DNA of 62,620 nucleotides, taken from contig CAMENZ010000009.1 in assembly GCA_945928865.1 (NCBI GenBank), positions 1-62,620 of the forward strand, given 5' to 3'. Source of the DNA: an uncultured Clostridia bacterium. Its GTDB lineage: Bacteria; Bacillota; Clostridia; Peptostreptococcales; Anaerovoracaceae. The notes beneath the pieces are model-generated. The model had not been told where the DNA came from. It saw nothing but the letters and a program-made list of their open reading frames with translations, and did not search any database. The position numbers and the translations under genes were made by a program. Shown here in pieces: positions 53,077 through 60,813 of the stretch (within the stretch, counting starts at the first letter, position 1; each line of letters starts with the position of its first letter).

Positions 53077-54261
53077 CTACAGCATCTCAATTATAACAGC
53101 TGTTCCCATACCGCCACCTGCACAAAGGGTTGCCAGACCATATTTACCACCGGTTTTCATAAGCTCATACATAGCAGCAATAACCAATCTGGCTCCGGTT
53201 GCCCCTACGGGATGTCCCAGAGAAATACCGGAACCGTTTACATTAAGCTTTTCGTAAGGAATTCCCAGCTCCCTTTGACAAGCTAAACATTGCGCCGCAA
53301 AAGCTTCATTCATTTCCACTATATCTATATCTTCTATAGATAAACCCGCTTTTTTCAAAGCTTTCTCAGTAGAACTTATAGGTCCTAAACCCATGTAATC
53401 AGGACTAATACCTGTGGTAGCTACTGCCTTAATTCTACAAACTATCGGCAGTCCTAACTCTTTAGCCTTTTCTTCTTCCATCAAAATCACTCCTGAGGAA
53501 GCATCATTCATACCTGAAGCGTTTCCGGCAGTAACCTTTCCGCCCTCTTTAAAAGTTGCTTTAAGTTTAGCTAACTTTTCCAAACTGGTATCTTTTCTAG
53601 GTCCTTCATCACTGTCTATTAAAACTTCCTGTTTATTTACCACAGCTTTAATAGGCACGATTTCATCCTTTAACTTGCCTTCTTCTATCGCTTTAATAGC
53701 TCTCATCTGTGAACCATAAGCATACTTGTCCATTTCTTCTCTAGATATATTATATTTTTCTGCCACATTTTCAGCAGTTATACCCATAGATGGCCCTATT
53801 CCTAAATTAGTTAAGGAGTCCCACATAGAATCATGAAGTTCTAAATCCCCAAACTTCTTACCATTTCTAAGTCCAAACATCATATGAGGAGCATTGCTCA
53901 TGCTGTCGGAACCTCCTGCCATAATGCAATCAGCTTCTCCGGCCTTAATCTGATAATATCCAAACTGTATAGAAGACATGGAAGAAGTACAATTTCTGTG
54001 TATGGTAATTCCAGGTACAGATTCAGGTAATCCTGCCTTAACAGCAGCTACTCTGGCTAAATTATTTTCTTTATAGGTTCTCTGATAATTACATCCCCAT
54101 ATTACATCTTCTATAATCTTTGGATCAAAATTGGATCCGGCTCTATTTAAAAGTTCCTTCACTACAGGAATAGTTAAGTCTAAGGCGGTCATATTCTTAA
54201 ATTGACCATTAATAACTCCTATGGGAGTTCTGCAACCAGCTACAATTACAACATTTCTCAT
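53077..54261 (-). CDS. Acetyl-CoA acetyltransferase (thiolase)
   Basis: 394 aa: nucleophilic Cys in HRNCTSSMSSIQ (an uncommon variant of the NxxCGSG block), MAGGSDSMSNAPHM, NEAFAAQ, GHPVGATGARL and the C-terminal CAGGGMG. It interconverts acetoacetyl-CoA and acetyl-CoA, and could regenerate the acetyl-CoA consumed by the BKACE reaction. It is first gene after an internal terminator (54298-54333). Confidence 0.92.
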   Translation of the reverse strand: MRNVVIVAGCRTPIGVINGQFKNMTALDLTIPVVKELLNRAGSNFDPKIIEDVIWGCNYQRTYKENNLARVAAVKAGLPESVPGITIHRNCTSSMSSIQFGYYQIKAGEADCIMAGGSDSMSNAPHMMFGLRNGKKFGDLELHDSMWDSLTNLGIGPSMGITAENVAEKYNISREEMDKYAYGSQMRAIKAIEEGKLKDEIVPIKAVVNKQEVLIDSDEGPRKDTSLEKLAKLKATFKEGGKVTAGNASGMNDASSGVILMEEEKAKELGLPIVCRIKAVATTGISPDYMGLGPISSTEKALKKAGLSIEDIDIVEMNEAFAAQCLACQRELGIPYEKLNVNGSGISLGHPVGATGARLVIAAMYELMKTGGKYGLATLCAGGGMGTAVIIEML

Positions 54262-54297
54262 TTCTAATACCTTTCTATTTTTGAATTATTTTGAAAA

Positions 54298-54333
54298 AAA
54301 TTAAGGCTGCATCAGAATGGCAGCCTTAATTAA
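54298..54333 (-). terminator. Intra-cluster terminator between the MFS and thiolase genes
   Basis: Minus strand ATTAAGGCTGC-CATTCTGAT-GCAGCCTTAAT followed by TTTTTTTC: a strong intrinsic terminator. Only 36 bp separate it from the thiolase start, so downstream genes depend on read-through or on a promoter overlapping the hairpin. Confidence 0.85.
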
Positions 54334-54344
54334 TAAAAGTCGAT

Positions 54345-55670
54345 TTACAAAATTTCTTCTTCTTTCTTATAATCTAGGTTGTACTTCTTTGTATCAAGAA
54401 CTACTATAAGTACTACATTAACTACAAGTAATGCTACAAATATTAAATAAGCACCTCTTAAAGAGCCTGTCATTGAAAGGGCAAGAGAGTTAATTTTATA
54501 GTTTAACATAAGTACTATCTGCATTATAGGGAAATAAATTGAATATACTAAATCAAAGTTATGTCTTCCGAAAACAGATGCAGGAAGTGAAGTCATAAAG
54601 TTTGCAGCAGCACCGATAGCGATACCTACCATTGCTACACAAATGTATCCACCTAACATATTATTCATAGTGTAATTTACGAGTAAAGCCGCAGAATACC
54701 ATACTAAAAATCCTACTACAGCAGTTTTTACACCTAGTTTCTGATCAATAAAACCAAATCCATAAGAACCTGCTACACCAACTATAGCACAAACTGTCAT
54801 AAGACCAATAGCCTTTGCCGGTTCAAAGCCTAATTCAATATTTCTAGGAACCATCTGAGACATTACACCGGTTGTAACCAGCTGGTTAATACCGATTATA
54901 ATAGCTACTAACCACATTTCTTTAGTCTTTAAAAGCTTACTTACACTCCATTTACTTTCATTAGTAACTTCTGAAGCATCTAAGTATTCTCTATCGTAAA
55001 CTTCCTTAGTAACATTATCCGGATAAACTCCACTTTCCTGAGGAGTATTTCTGATAAAGAACCAAGCGATAATAGCAACTACTATAGCACCAATACCTAA
55101 GAAAGTCATACCCTTCGCGATACCAAAGCTGCCAATAAGAGCTCCTACTAAAGGTACATATAAGGCTGAACCTAAGTTATGTCCCATAGTAGTATATCCG
55201 TTAGCTAAACCTTTTTTCTTAGGGAACCATTGAGTAACCAAGCTTCCACCGCCTAAGTAAGCTGCTCCGTTAATGAAAATAGTTACCATTGTTAAACCGA
55301 TAAAATAAGTTGCTATTGTATTGGAATGAGCATAGAAAATGTATGCCGCTCCTGCTAAAATCAGACCTACAACTGATAAAATTCTAGCTCCTACCATAGT
55401 TAAAATCTTACCTATAACGAAATATGCTACAACACCAATAAGTCCTGCATAAAATGCTAAATTAAGTAGTTCCGCATGTAAAACCTTCTGATCTGCAAAA
55501 CCAAGCTGCTGCCAGTATTTACCTGCCCACTGTTCAATAACTATATTCTGTCCATCTATTGACATTCCAATTAGGAACCAGAACATTATCATACACCAAA
55601 ATATAATCAGCCAGCCTTTACCAAAATCAGATTTCGTGTTTTCAGACTGTAATTTTTTATTTTCTGCCAT
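54345..55670 (-). CDS. MFS transporter, oxalate/formate antiporter (OFA)-like
   Basis: 441 aa with 12 predicted helices, a GWLIIFWCMIMFWFLIGMS first helix and the signature KKKGLANGYTTMGHNLGSALYVPL in TM5, typical of OFA-family carboxylate carriers. It likely imports the organic acid degraded by this island or exports a product. It is the third gene behind the sigma-54 promoter P3. Confidence 0.85.
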   Translation of the reverse strand: MAENKKLQSENTKSDFGKGWLIIFWCMIMFWFLIGMSIDGQNIVIEQWAGKYWQQLGFADQKVLHAELLNLAFYAGLIGVVAYFVIGKILTMVGARILSVVGLILAGAAYIFYAHSNTIATYFIGLTMVTIFINGAAYLGGGSLVTQWFPKKKGLANGYTTMGHNLGSALYVPLVGALIGSFGIAKGMTFLGIGAIVVAIIAWFFIRNTPQESGVYPDNVTKEVYDREYLDASEVTNESKWSVSKLLKTKEMWLVAIIIGINQLVTTGVMSQMVPRNIELGFEPAKAIGLMTVCAIVGVAGSYGFGFIDQKLGVKTAVVGFLVWYSAALLVNYTMNNMLGGYICVAMVGIAIGAAANFMTSLPASVFGRHNFDLVYSIYFPIMQIVLMLNYKINSLALSMTGSLRGAYLIFVALLVVNVVLIVVLDTKKYNLDYKKEEEIL

Positions 55671-55731
55671 TTTTTCTTCCTCTTATTAATCTTTCAATTT
55701 TTATTAAAATAGCTAATACAGATTTTAACTT

Positions 55732-56007
55732 CTATTCCTTAACAAATTTTTCATCAGCCGCTTTAATTACCATATCATTCCATGTTGTAAATCTGGTGCT
55801 TTCAACTATGAAATGATTAAAAACATTTTCTGAATAAATCATATATTCCTGTCCCCAGTTTACCATAACTGCACTGGAATATTTAAAATTGTCAAAGTTA
55901 TCAAAGTTAGTATACTTTTTCATAAACTCATCTGTAAATATCATATCTAGCAGGTTCCAAAATTTTTCACCTGCAGGCACTCTTACATATTGTTCATCTA
56001 TTTTCAT
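55732..56007 (-). CDS. Orphan 91-aa protein between DUF362 and the transporter
   Basis: Soluble, rich in aromatic residues (F/Y/W) and Asn; no Cys, no membrane segment. The motif VMVNWGQEYMIYSENVFNHF is notable. Not recognised as any family. It starts one base after the DUF362 stop, so it is translationally coupled and probably a partner or subunit of that protein. Confidence 0.7.
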   Translation of the reverse strand: MKIDEQYVRVPAGEKFWNLLDMIFTDEFMKKYTNFDNFDNFKYSSAVMVNWGQEYMIYSENVFNHFIVESTRFTTWNDMVIKAADEKFVKE

Positions 56008-56008
56008 A

Positions 56009-57301
56009 TTAAAATCCTTCTGTTAAATTGCCCTTCTCATACTCTTCAAATTTTGCAAAAACATAATCATGCCAAACCTGAGCATCTCTAGCCATACAAG
56101 GACGAATAATTTCATCTTCCTGATCGCCGGTTCCATCTATGGTTTCATGTCTCTGAATAGTAAGATATAGTGCAGGTTCATTTGGAGGGCAACCAAGAAT
56201 GTGATATGCACCCGGATGATCCTTTAAATATTTTTTAGTGCAGTTTCCATGTAATACGATTTTATCATCAGGAATGTCCTTAGGTATATCATTAAGTCCA
56301 CCGATTACAACTGTCATACCCTTATTTTCATCATAAGCTCCTACAGCTTTTAATTCTTCCATATTTATAGCTAAAAGAGCCTGACAACTGGAACAACCGC
56401 CATCACATTTAACATCATATTCAGGCCATCTCTTGCTCATATCACCTATGTAAGGAATCCACATCGGGAAATAACAATCTTTAATAGTATGTCCTAAAAC
56501 TTCAATACTATCCATATCATAATTGCCTAAACCTGTTTCTTCAGCTACCTTAAAATAAGAAACGCCGGAAGTATCTATACCTGTTACTTCGCATGCTACT
56601 CTATCAACTGCTACAGGGTCCTTTGAACCTAAAATCATGTGAGTTTCAATAGGTACAGGCATGTGTGGTGAATATCCGGAAGCTGCTCTATGAGCATCCA
56701 TGATATTCAGGTCTGCCTTACAAACTGACCAAACATCCATCATAGCCATAGTAAGATCTTTTTTGTGCATGTCCATGTGAACCTTATCCTGAACTACGCC
56801 CTTAATATTCTTTAAAGCACCGGAGAATACCATAGAAGCATGTGCCTTAAGAATAGGAAGGTTAATTAAATGATCAGCTTCAAGTAATCTTCTAGGAAGC
56901 TTAACCTTGTTAATATTAGATCTGTATCCACGAACTGCAACTGTTACTAAATCCTTATCTCTCTTGATATCGTAACATTCAACGCCTTCTTCATCAGCCA
57001 TTTCCTTAATACCTGAAACTCTAAAACATTCTTCAGTATCACATCCGATAGCTGCTGCTTCAGCAATTACAATTTCTTTAGGATTAGCCTTTTTAACTTC
57101 ACGAATAACAGCTCTTACAACCTCAGGATTAGTACAAACTGAAGTGTCTGCAGGCTCCGCATGTCCTACATTAGGTTTTAACATTACTACAGTACCCGGT
57201 TTAATTAAATTATCAACTCCGCCAAGTAAATCAAAAACCTTAGACACATTTGCCTGAATGTCGTCACTCTTTATGAGCGCAACTTGTGATTTCTTTCTCA
57301 T
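56009..57301 (-). CDS. DUF362 protein with Cys-rich insertion, sigma-54 controlled
   Basis: 430 aa. DUF362 core: TVVMLKPNVG near residue 42 and LPILKAHASMVFSGALKNIKGVV near 150-170. A Cys cluster C299-x3-C303-x2-C306 plus C354 and C371 (GCPPNEP) could hold an iron-sulfur cluster. Several His residues (HMDMHKK, DAHR) could bind another metal. Function unknown. It is the first gene behind promoter P3 and is co-regulated with the nickel-pincer genes larE-B-C, making it a candidate client or accessory of that cofactor (inference). Confidence 0.85.
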   Translation of the reverse strand: MRKKSQVALIKSDDIQANVSKVFDLLGGVDNLIKPGTVVMLKPNVGHAEPADTSVCTNPEVVRAVIREVKKANPKEIVIAEAAAIGCDTEECFRVSGIKEMADEEGVECYDIKRDKDLVTVAVRGYRSNINKVKLPRRLLEADHLINLPILKAHASMVFSGALKNIKGVVQDKVHMDMHKKDLTMAMMDVWSVCKADLNIMDAHRAASGYSPHMPVPIETHMILGSKDPVAVDRVACEVTGIDTSGVSYFKVAEETGLGNYDMDSIEVLGHTIKDCYFPMWIPYIGDMSKRWPEYDVKCDGGCSSCQALLAINMEELKAVGAYDENKGMTVVIGGLNDIPKDIPDDKIVLHGNCTKKYLKDHPGAYHILGCPPNEPALYLTIQRHETIDGTGDQEDEIIRPCMARDAQVWHDYVFAKFEEYEKGNLTEGF

Positions 57302-57370
57302 ATATATCCTCCTGTTATTTTAATTGATAATAAAATCGTATTATCGTTTTTTTCTAACAACTAAAATATG

Positions 57371-57388
57371 GAGCAATAATCGTGCCAA
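57371..57388 (-). promoter_or_regulatory. Sigma-54 promoter P3 (DUF362-orphan-MFS)
   Basis: Minus strand TTGGCACGATTATTGCTC: GG (57385-57386), 10 nt, GC (57373-57374). Full TGGCAC-N5-TTGC consensus, 70 nt before the DUF362 start. Confidence 0.9.
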
Positions 57389-57460
57389 GTATTTTTTTAG
57401 GGTAAAATTTAGTATTTTGAAACAAATTTATATTTTCAGTTTAATTTATTTGAACTTTCT

Positions 57461-57476
57461 GTTGCAAAAATGCAAC
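57461..57476. promoter_or_regulatory. Activator palindrome GTTGC-N6-GCAAC (P3)
   Basis: GTTGCAAAAATGCAAC, exact. Two further half-sites (GCAAC at 57491-57495 and 57515-57519) follow at 24-bp spacing, suggesting multimeric binding. It is about 75 bp upstream of the -24 element. Confidence 0.8.
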
Positions 57477-57566
57477 TTCGAAAACCTTCTGCAACAATTA
57501 TTCTTATTTATCCTGCAACAAAATCTTCCTACTCTGCCTTTTACCATATAATGAACCTTATATAAT

Positions 57567-57605
57567 AAAAAGCACGACAAAATCTGCTATAATTTCATCC
57601 TGCTT
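57567..57605 (-). terminator. Terminator after DUF3842
   Basis: Minus strand AAGCAGGATGAAATT pairs imperfectly with GATTTTGTCGTGCTT (one mismatch, several G-T pairs), followed by TTTATTATAT. It separates the lar-side genes from the P3 control region. Confidence 0.6.
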
Positions 57606-57627
57606 CTTAAAAGCCTTATGTATACAA

Positions 57628-58035
57628 CTATTTTATGACCTGTTGTATTTTGGAAACTACATCTTCTACCAAAGCATTTATAGGCTGACTGTCTACTCCG
57701 GCAATTAGGTTATCACATCTATTCATAGGAACTAATATCCTAGATGCATTGCTTCTGGACACTGCCAATGCCATTTTTTCCGTAACCTCTCCCATAAGAG
57801 AATCAGCTATTACAATGCCTATAGGCCCTATAATTATATCTGCTATTCTACAAGCTACCACAACCGGATTTTCACCTGTAGCTCCTTCATCAGCCCCGCC
57901 TTTAAGCATGGTGGCTGTAGCTACCGCATTAGTGCCTATGGCTATAATATTTGCATTTCCATATTTCTTTCTAACTGCTTCTATTATTAATTTGCCCAGC
58001 CTGCCACCTTGTCCATCTATTACAACTATATTCAT
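57628..58035 (-). CDS. DUF3842 protein (Rossmann-like)
   Basis: 135 aa: MNIVVIDGQGGRLGKLIIE dinucleotide-like loop, then GTNAVATATMLKGGADEGATGENPVV. No membrane segment. Function unknown; the family is clostridial. It lies downstream of larC beyond a hairpin (58086-58122), so it may be read at lower level with the lar genes or separately. Confidence 0.8.
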   Translation of the reverse strand: MNIVVIDGQGGRLGKLIIEAVRKKYGNANIIAIGTNAVATATMLKGGADEGATGENPVVVACRIADIIIGPIGIVIADSLMGEVTEKMALAVSRSNASRILVPMNRCDNLIAGVDSQPINALVEDVVSKIQQVIK

Positions 58036-58085
58036 AAGAACTCCTCTTTGTATTTCATAATTTCATATTTGAAATTCTAACATAC

Positions 58086-58122
58086 AAAGAAAACACTGTC
58101 AATTAATGACCGTGTTTTCTAA
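58086..58122 (-). terminator. Terminator between larC and DUF3842
   Basis: Minus strand AGAAAACAC-GGTCA-TTAA-TTGAC-AGTGTTTTCT followed by TTGTATG. Ends the larE-B-C unit about 50 bp past larC, possibly partially. Confidence 0.65.
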
Positions 58123-58169
58123 ACAATATAGATGTTATCTTTTTTATTCTATTAACTTAAATCAATAAT

Positions 58170-59039
58170 CTATTTTCCTAAAACACTTCTGAGACTATTA
58201 GAACACTCAAATTCTTTAGTACCTATGCCATAACCGATTTTTTCCATTACCATAGGTGGCATCGATCTAAATTCCCTAACGAAATGCTTCAAAATCGCCG
58301 CCCCTGTAGGCGTACATAATTCTCCCTTAATATCTCCGCCATAAATTGGAACACCTTTCAATATCAAGGCTGTAGCCGGTGCAGGTACAGGAAGTATTCC
58401 ATGAGCACATTTTACAGTACCACTTCCTACATGAATAGGCGAGGCTATTACTTCCGGATAACCTAGCATATTCATTAGAAGACAGCTTCCCACTACATCT
58501 GCAACCGCATCATAAGTTCCTACCTCGTGGAAATGTATATCTTCCATAGGCTTATTATGCACTATACTCTCTGCTTGGCTTATCAAAAAGAAAACTGTAA
58601 CAGCATCTTCTTTTACTTCTTCGGGCAAATCCAGATTATTAATTAATTCAATTATCTCTTTCAAGCCTCTATGACTATGGGAATGATGTTCATGTTCATG
58701 TTTATGTTCGTGATGCTCATGACTATGGGAATGGTCATGATGCCCTTCATGAGAATGATGGTGTTCATGGCCGTGATGATGACAATGTGAATGCCCGTGA
58801 TGATGACCGCAGCCATGCTCTTCATGACCTTCTTCTTCTCCCTTAACTAAAACCTTCATTTTAGTTCCACTTATGCCGCCATTACTCAGCTTAAATTCTG
58901 GTATAATTTCTACATTAGGAATCCCTAAAGAATTCATCTTATCTAAAAAGCCTTTTTTATCGTCTAAAAGTTCATATAAGGAAGCCATAATCATATCTCC
59001 AGCCGCTCCCATATTACAATCAATATATAATTTACTCAT
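58170..59039 (-). CDS. larC: Nickel-pincer cofactor protein LarC, N-terminal (LarC1) half only
   Basis: 289 aa: YIDCNMGAAGDMIMASL start, a His-rich Ni-binding stretch (residues 72-124), and EDIHFHEVGTYDAVADVVG, then GVPIYGGDIKGELCTPTGAAIL. Typical LarC exceeds 400 aa and includes the CTP-dependent nickel-insertase C-terminal domain (LarC2), which is absent. The frame ends cleanly and a terminator follows 50 bp later, leaving no room for LarC2. In L. plantarum LarC1 and full LarC arise by frameshifting. The start overlaps the larB stop by 8 nt. Confidence 0.88.
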   Translation of the reverse strand: MSKLYIDCNMGAAGDMIMASLYELLDDKKGFLDKMNSLGIPNVEIIPEFKLSNGGISGTKMKVLVKGEEEGHEEHGCGHHHGHSHCHHHGHEHHHSHEGHHDHSHSHEHHEHKHEHEHHSHSHRGLKEIIELINNLDLPEEVKEDAVTVFFLISQAESIVHNKPMEDIHFHEVGTYDAVADVVGSCLLMNMLGYPEVIASPIHVGSGTVKCAHGILPVPAPATALILKGVPIYGGDIKGELCTPTGAAILKHFVREFRSMPPMVMEKIGYGIGTKEFECSNSLRSVLGK

Positions 59040-59793
59040 ATTTTGTCTCCATATTATTAATCATTCCGGCTAAGTAGCCGGCTCCAAAACCATTATCAAT
59101 ATTAACCACACTCACTCCGCTAGCACAGGAATTCAGCATAGATAAAAGTGCAGTTACCCCTCCAAAAGCACTGCCATAGCCTATACTGGTTGGAACAGCT
59201 ATAACAGGGCAATCTGCCAAACCTCCTATAACTGAAGCTAAAGCTCCCTCCATACCGGCAATGGCAATTATAACCCTTGCATTCATAATAAGCTCCATCC
59301 GTGATAAAAGTCTGTGGATGCCGGCAACTCCCACATCATATACTCTTTCCACTTTACTTCCCAAAATCTCCGCCGTAAGAGCTGCTTCCTCTGCCACAGG
59401 AATATCACTGGTTCCACCTGTTGCAACTAATATATATCCATCATGTTTAGGCTTTATCTTTTCTCCAATTAAGCCCACCTTTGCTTCCTTAAAATATGTA
59501 AAAGGTATATCCTTAACAAAATACTCAGCCGCTTCCTCTGACATCCTGGTTATAAGTATGGTGCCCTGCCCATTCTCCCAAAGTCTATGACCTATTATAT
59601 TTATCTGCTCCGGAGATTTTCCTCCACCATAAATAACCTCTGATACACCCTGTCTTATACCTCTATGAGTATCAATATTAGCAATAGAAATATCATCAAA
59701 AGGTGCTAACTTAATCTTAGTCAAGGCTTCATCAGTGGTGATTTTGCCTTCTGCAACAGCTGATAAAACGTCCTTTAACTCTTTTTGTTCCAT
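59032..59793 (-). CDS. larB: LarB, pyridinium-3,5-biscarboxylate mononucleotide synthase
   Basis: 253 aa, PurE/AIR-carboxylase-like C-terminal domain with VATGGTSDIPVAEEAALTAE and DVGVAGIHRLL, then AGMEGALASVIGGL and TSIGYGSAFGGV. LarB carboxylates and hydrolyses nicotinic acid adenine dinucleotide to P2CMN, first step of nickel-pincer nucleotide synthesis. It starts directly after the larE stop. Confidence 0.94.
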   Translation of the reverse strand: MEQKELKDVLSAVAEGKITTDEALTKIKLAPFDDISIANIDTHRGIRQGVSEVIYGGGKSPEQINIIGHRLWENGQGTILITRMSEEAAEYFVKDIPFTYFKEAKVGLIGEKIKPKHDGYILVATGGTSDIPVAEEAALTAEILGSKVERVYDVGVAGIHRLLSRMELIMNARVIIAIAGMEGALASVIGGLADCPVIAVPTSIGYGSAFGGVTALLSMLNSCASGVSVVNIDNGFGAGYLAGMINNMETKYE

Positions 59794-60537
59794 CTATCTT
59801 TCCTCCAAATCTAAGGTTATAGTTTCAAATAAATTCTTTAAGGCTGCTTTTATTTCCTCTCTTTTTTCCAAAACCATGCTCATCTGCTCCTTTTTTACCT
59901 GTAACCTTCCCTCACCCTTAGACCATCTAAGTCTAAAGTCCTTAAGACCTAACTCCATAAGTTTCATTTCTCCGGCTTCAATTCTTTTTAGCTTATCATC
60001 TGTAAGGTTTTCACCCCTTTTAACCCTTGTGGCTAAACAAGAATAAGAAGGCTTATCCCAAGTTTTAAGACCTGCCTGACTAGAAAGGCTTCTTACATCT
60101 TCCTTAGTTAAATTACAAAGTCTGAGAGGTGATAAAACCTGCATTTCTTTCAAAGCTCTCATTCCCGGTCTATCCATTTCCACATCAGAGGCATTAGTAC
60201 CATCTATAACAGTCCTATAACCGTCTTTATAAGCCAAGTCTAAAATATTTCCGAAAATTTTCTGTTTACAATAATAACATCTGTTTTCATCATTAGAAAC
60301 AACCTCTACATTCTGTAAAGCATCATAGTCTACTATTTCAAAATCCACCCCTACCTGAGCCGCAACTTCTAAAGCATCCCTCAACTCAAAATCCGGCTGA
60401 AATTGGGTCTTAATATAATAGGCTTTTAAATCTGCCCCATATTTTTTACCTGCATATAAAAGATAGGAAGAATCCACGCCTCCTGAAAAACCTAATGCGA
60501 CCTTTGGATTTTCCTTAAAAAACTCCTTTAAATCCAT
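59794..60537 (-). CDS. larE: LarE, ATP-dependent sulfur transferase of nickel-pincer synthesis
   Basis: 247 aa: PP-loop SGGVDSS (residues 18-24). Cys87 and Cys90 (RCYYC) and Cys167 (KPSYSCLATR) are present. A single sacrificial Cys at the last position is known for L. plantarum LarE, while some LarE proteins use three Cys to hold a 4Fe-4S cluster; the extra pair here would fit the latter, tentatively. ATG 60537 has AAAGGAG 5 nt upstream; the frame opens 10 codons earlier within a hairpin. First gene behind sigma-54 promoter P4. Confidence 0.92.
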   Translation of the reverse strand: MDLKEFFKENPKVALGFSGGVDSSYLLYAGKKYGADLKAYYIKTQFQPDFELRDALEVAAQVGVDFEIVDYDALQNVEVVSNDENRCYYCKQKIFGNILDLAYKDGYRTVIDGTNASDVEMDRPGMRALKEMQVLSPLRLCNLTKEDVRSLSSQAGLKTWDKPSYSCLATRVKRGENLTDDKLKRIEAGEMKLMELGLKDFRLRWSKGEGRLQVKKEQMSMVLEKREEIKAALKNLFETITLDLEER

Positions 60538-60556
60538 CATATCTCCTTTATAAAAT

Positions 60557-60616
60557 AAAAGCGCCACAAATAAAGGGTTTTCTTCTGAAATCCTTATGTC
60601 TTCGTGACGCTCTTTT
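60557..60616 (-). promoter_or_regulatory. Structured element directly upstream of larE (terminator or attenuator)
   Basis: Minus strand AAAAG-CGTCAC pairs with GTGGCG-CTTTT, and an inner ATAAGG/CCTTTAT stem forms, followed by ATTTTAT and immediately the larE RBS. Since P4 lies upstream, the hairpin is within the larE 5' leader. It could end transcripts from GNAT/pirin or act as attenuator. No known riboswitch was recognised. Confidence 0.55.
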
Positions 60617-60696
60617 AATTTTTTAATAATCTACCTAATTTAACTTATCTATCTTTCTTCTGAAAGATTATCTTCTTCATGAAGTGTATATAAATA

Positions 60697-60714
60697 ATGC
60701 ATATTCTATGCCAA
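60697..60714 (-). promoter_or_regulatory. Sigma-54 promoter P4 (larE-B-C)
   Basis: Minus strand TTGGCATAGAATATGCAT: GG (60711-60712), 10 nt, GC (60699-60700). Slightly weaker -12 (ATGCAT) than the others. The implied leader of larE is about 150 nt. Confidence 0.8.
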
Positions 60715-60813
60715 TGTTTTTTATACACTAAATCATTAAATTCTCCCTTTTTTTATTAAAACCTTCCCCAAAATCCACCTTTTCAACAAATTTTTCCATA
60801 AAACTTGTTGCAC

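Noticed and set aside
58036-58169. Hidden LarC2 in another frame downstream of larC
   Set aside because: Only 134 bp, occupied by a terminator hairpin and the DUF3842 leader; no open frame of sufficient length.
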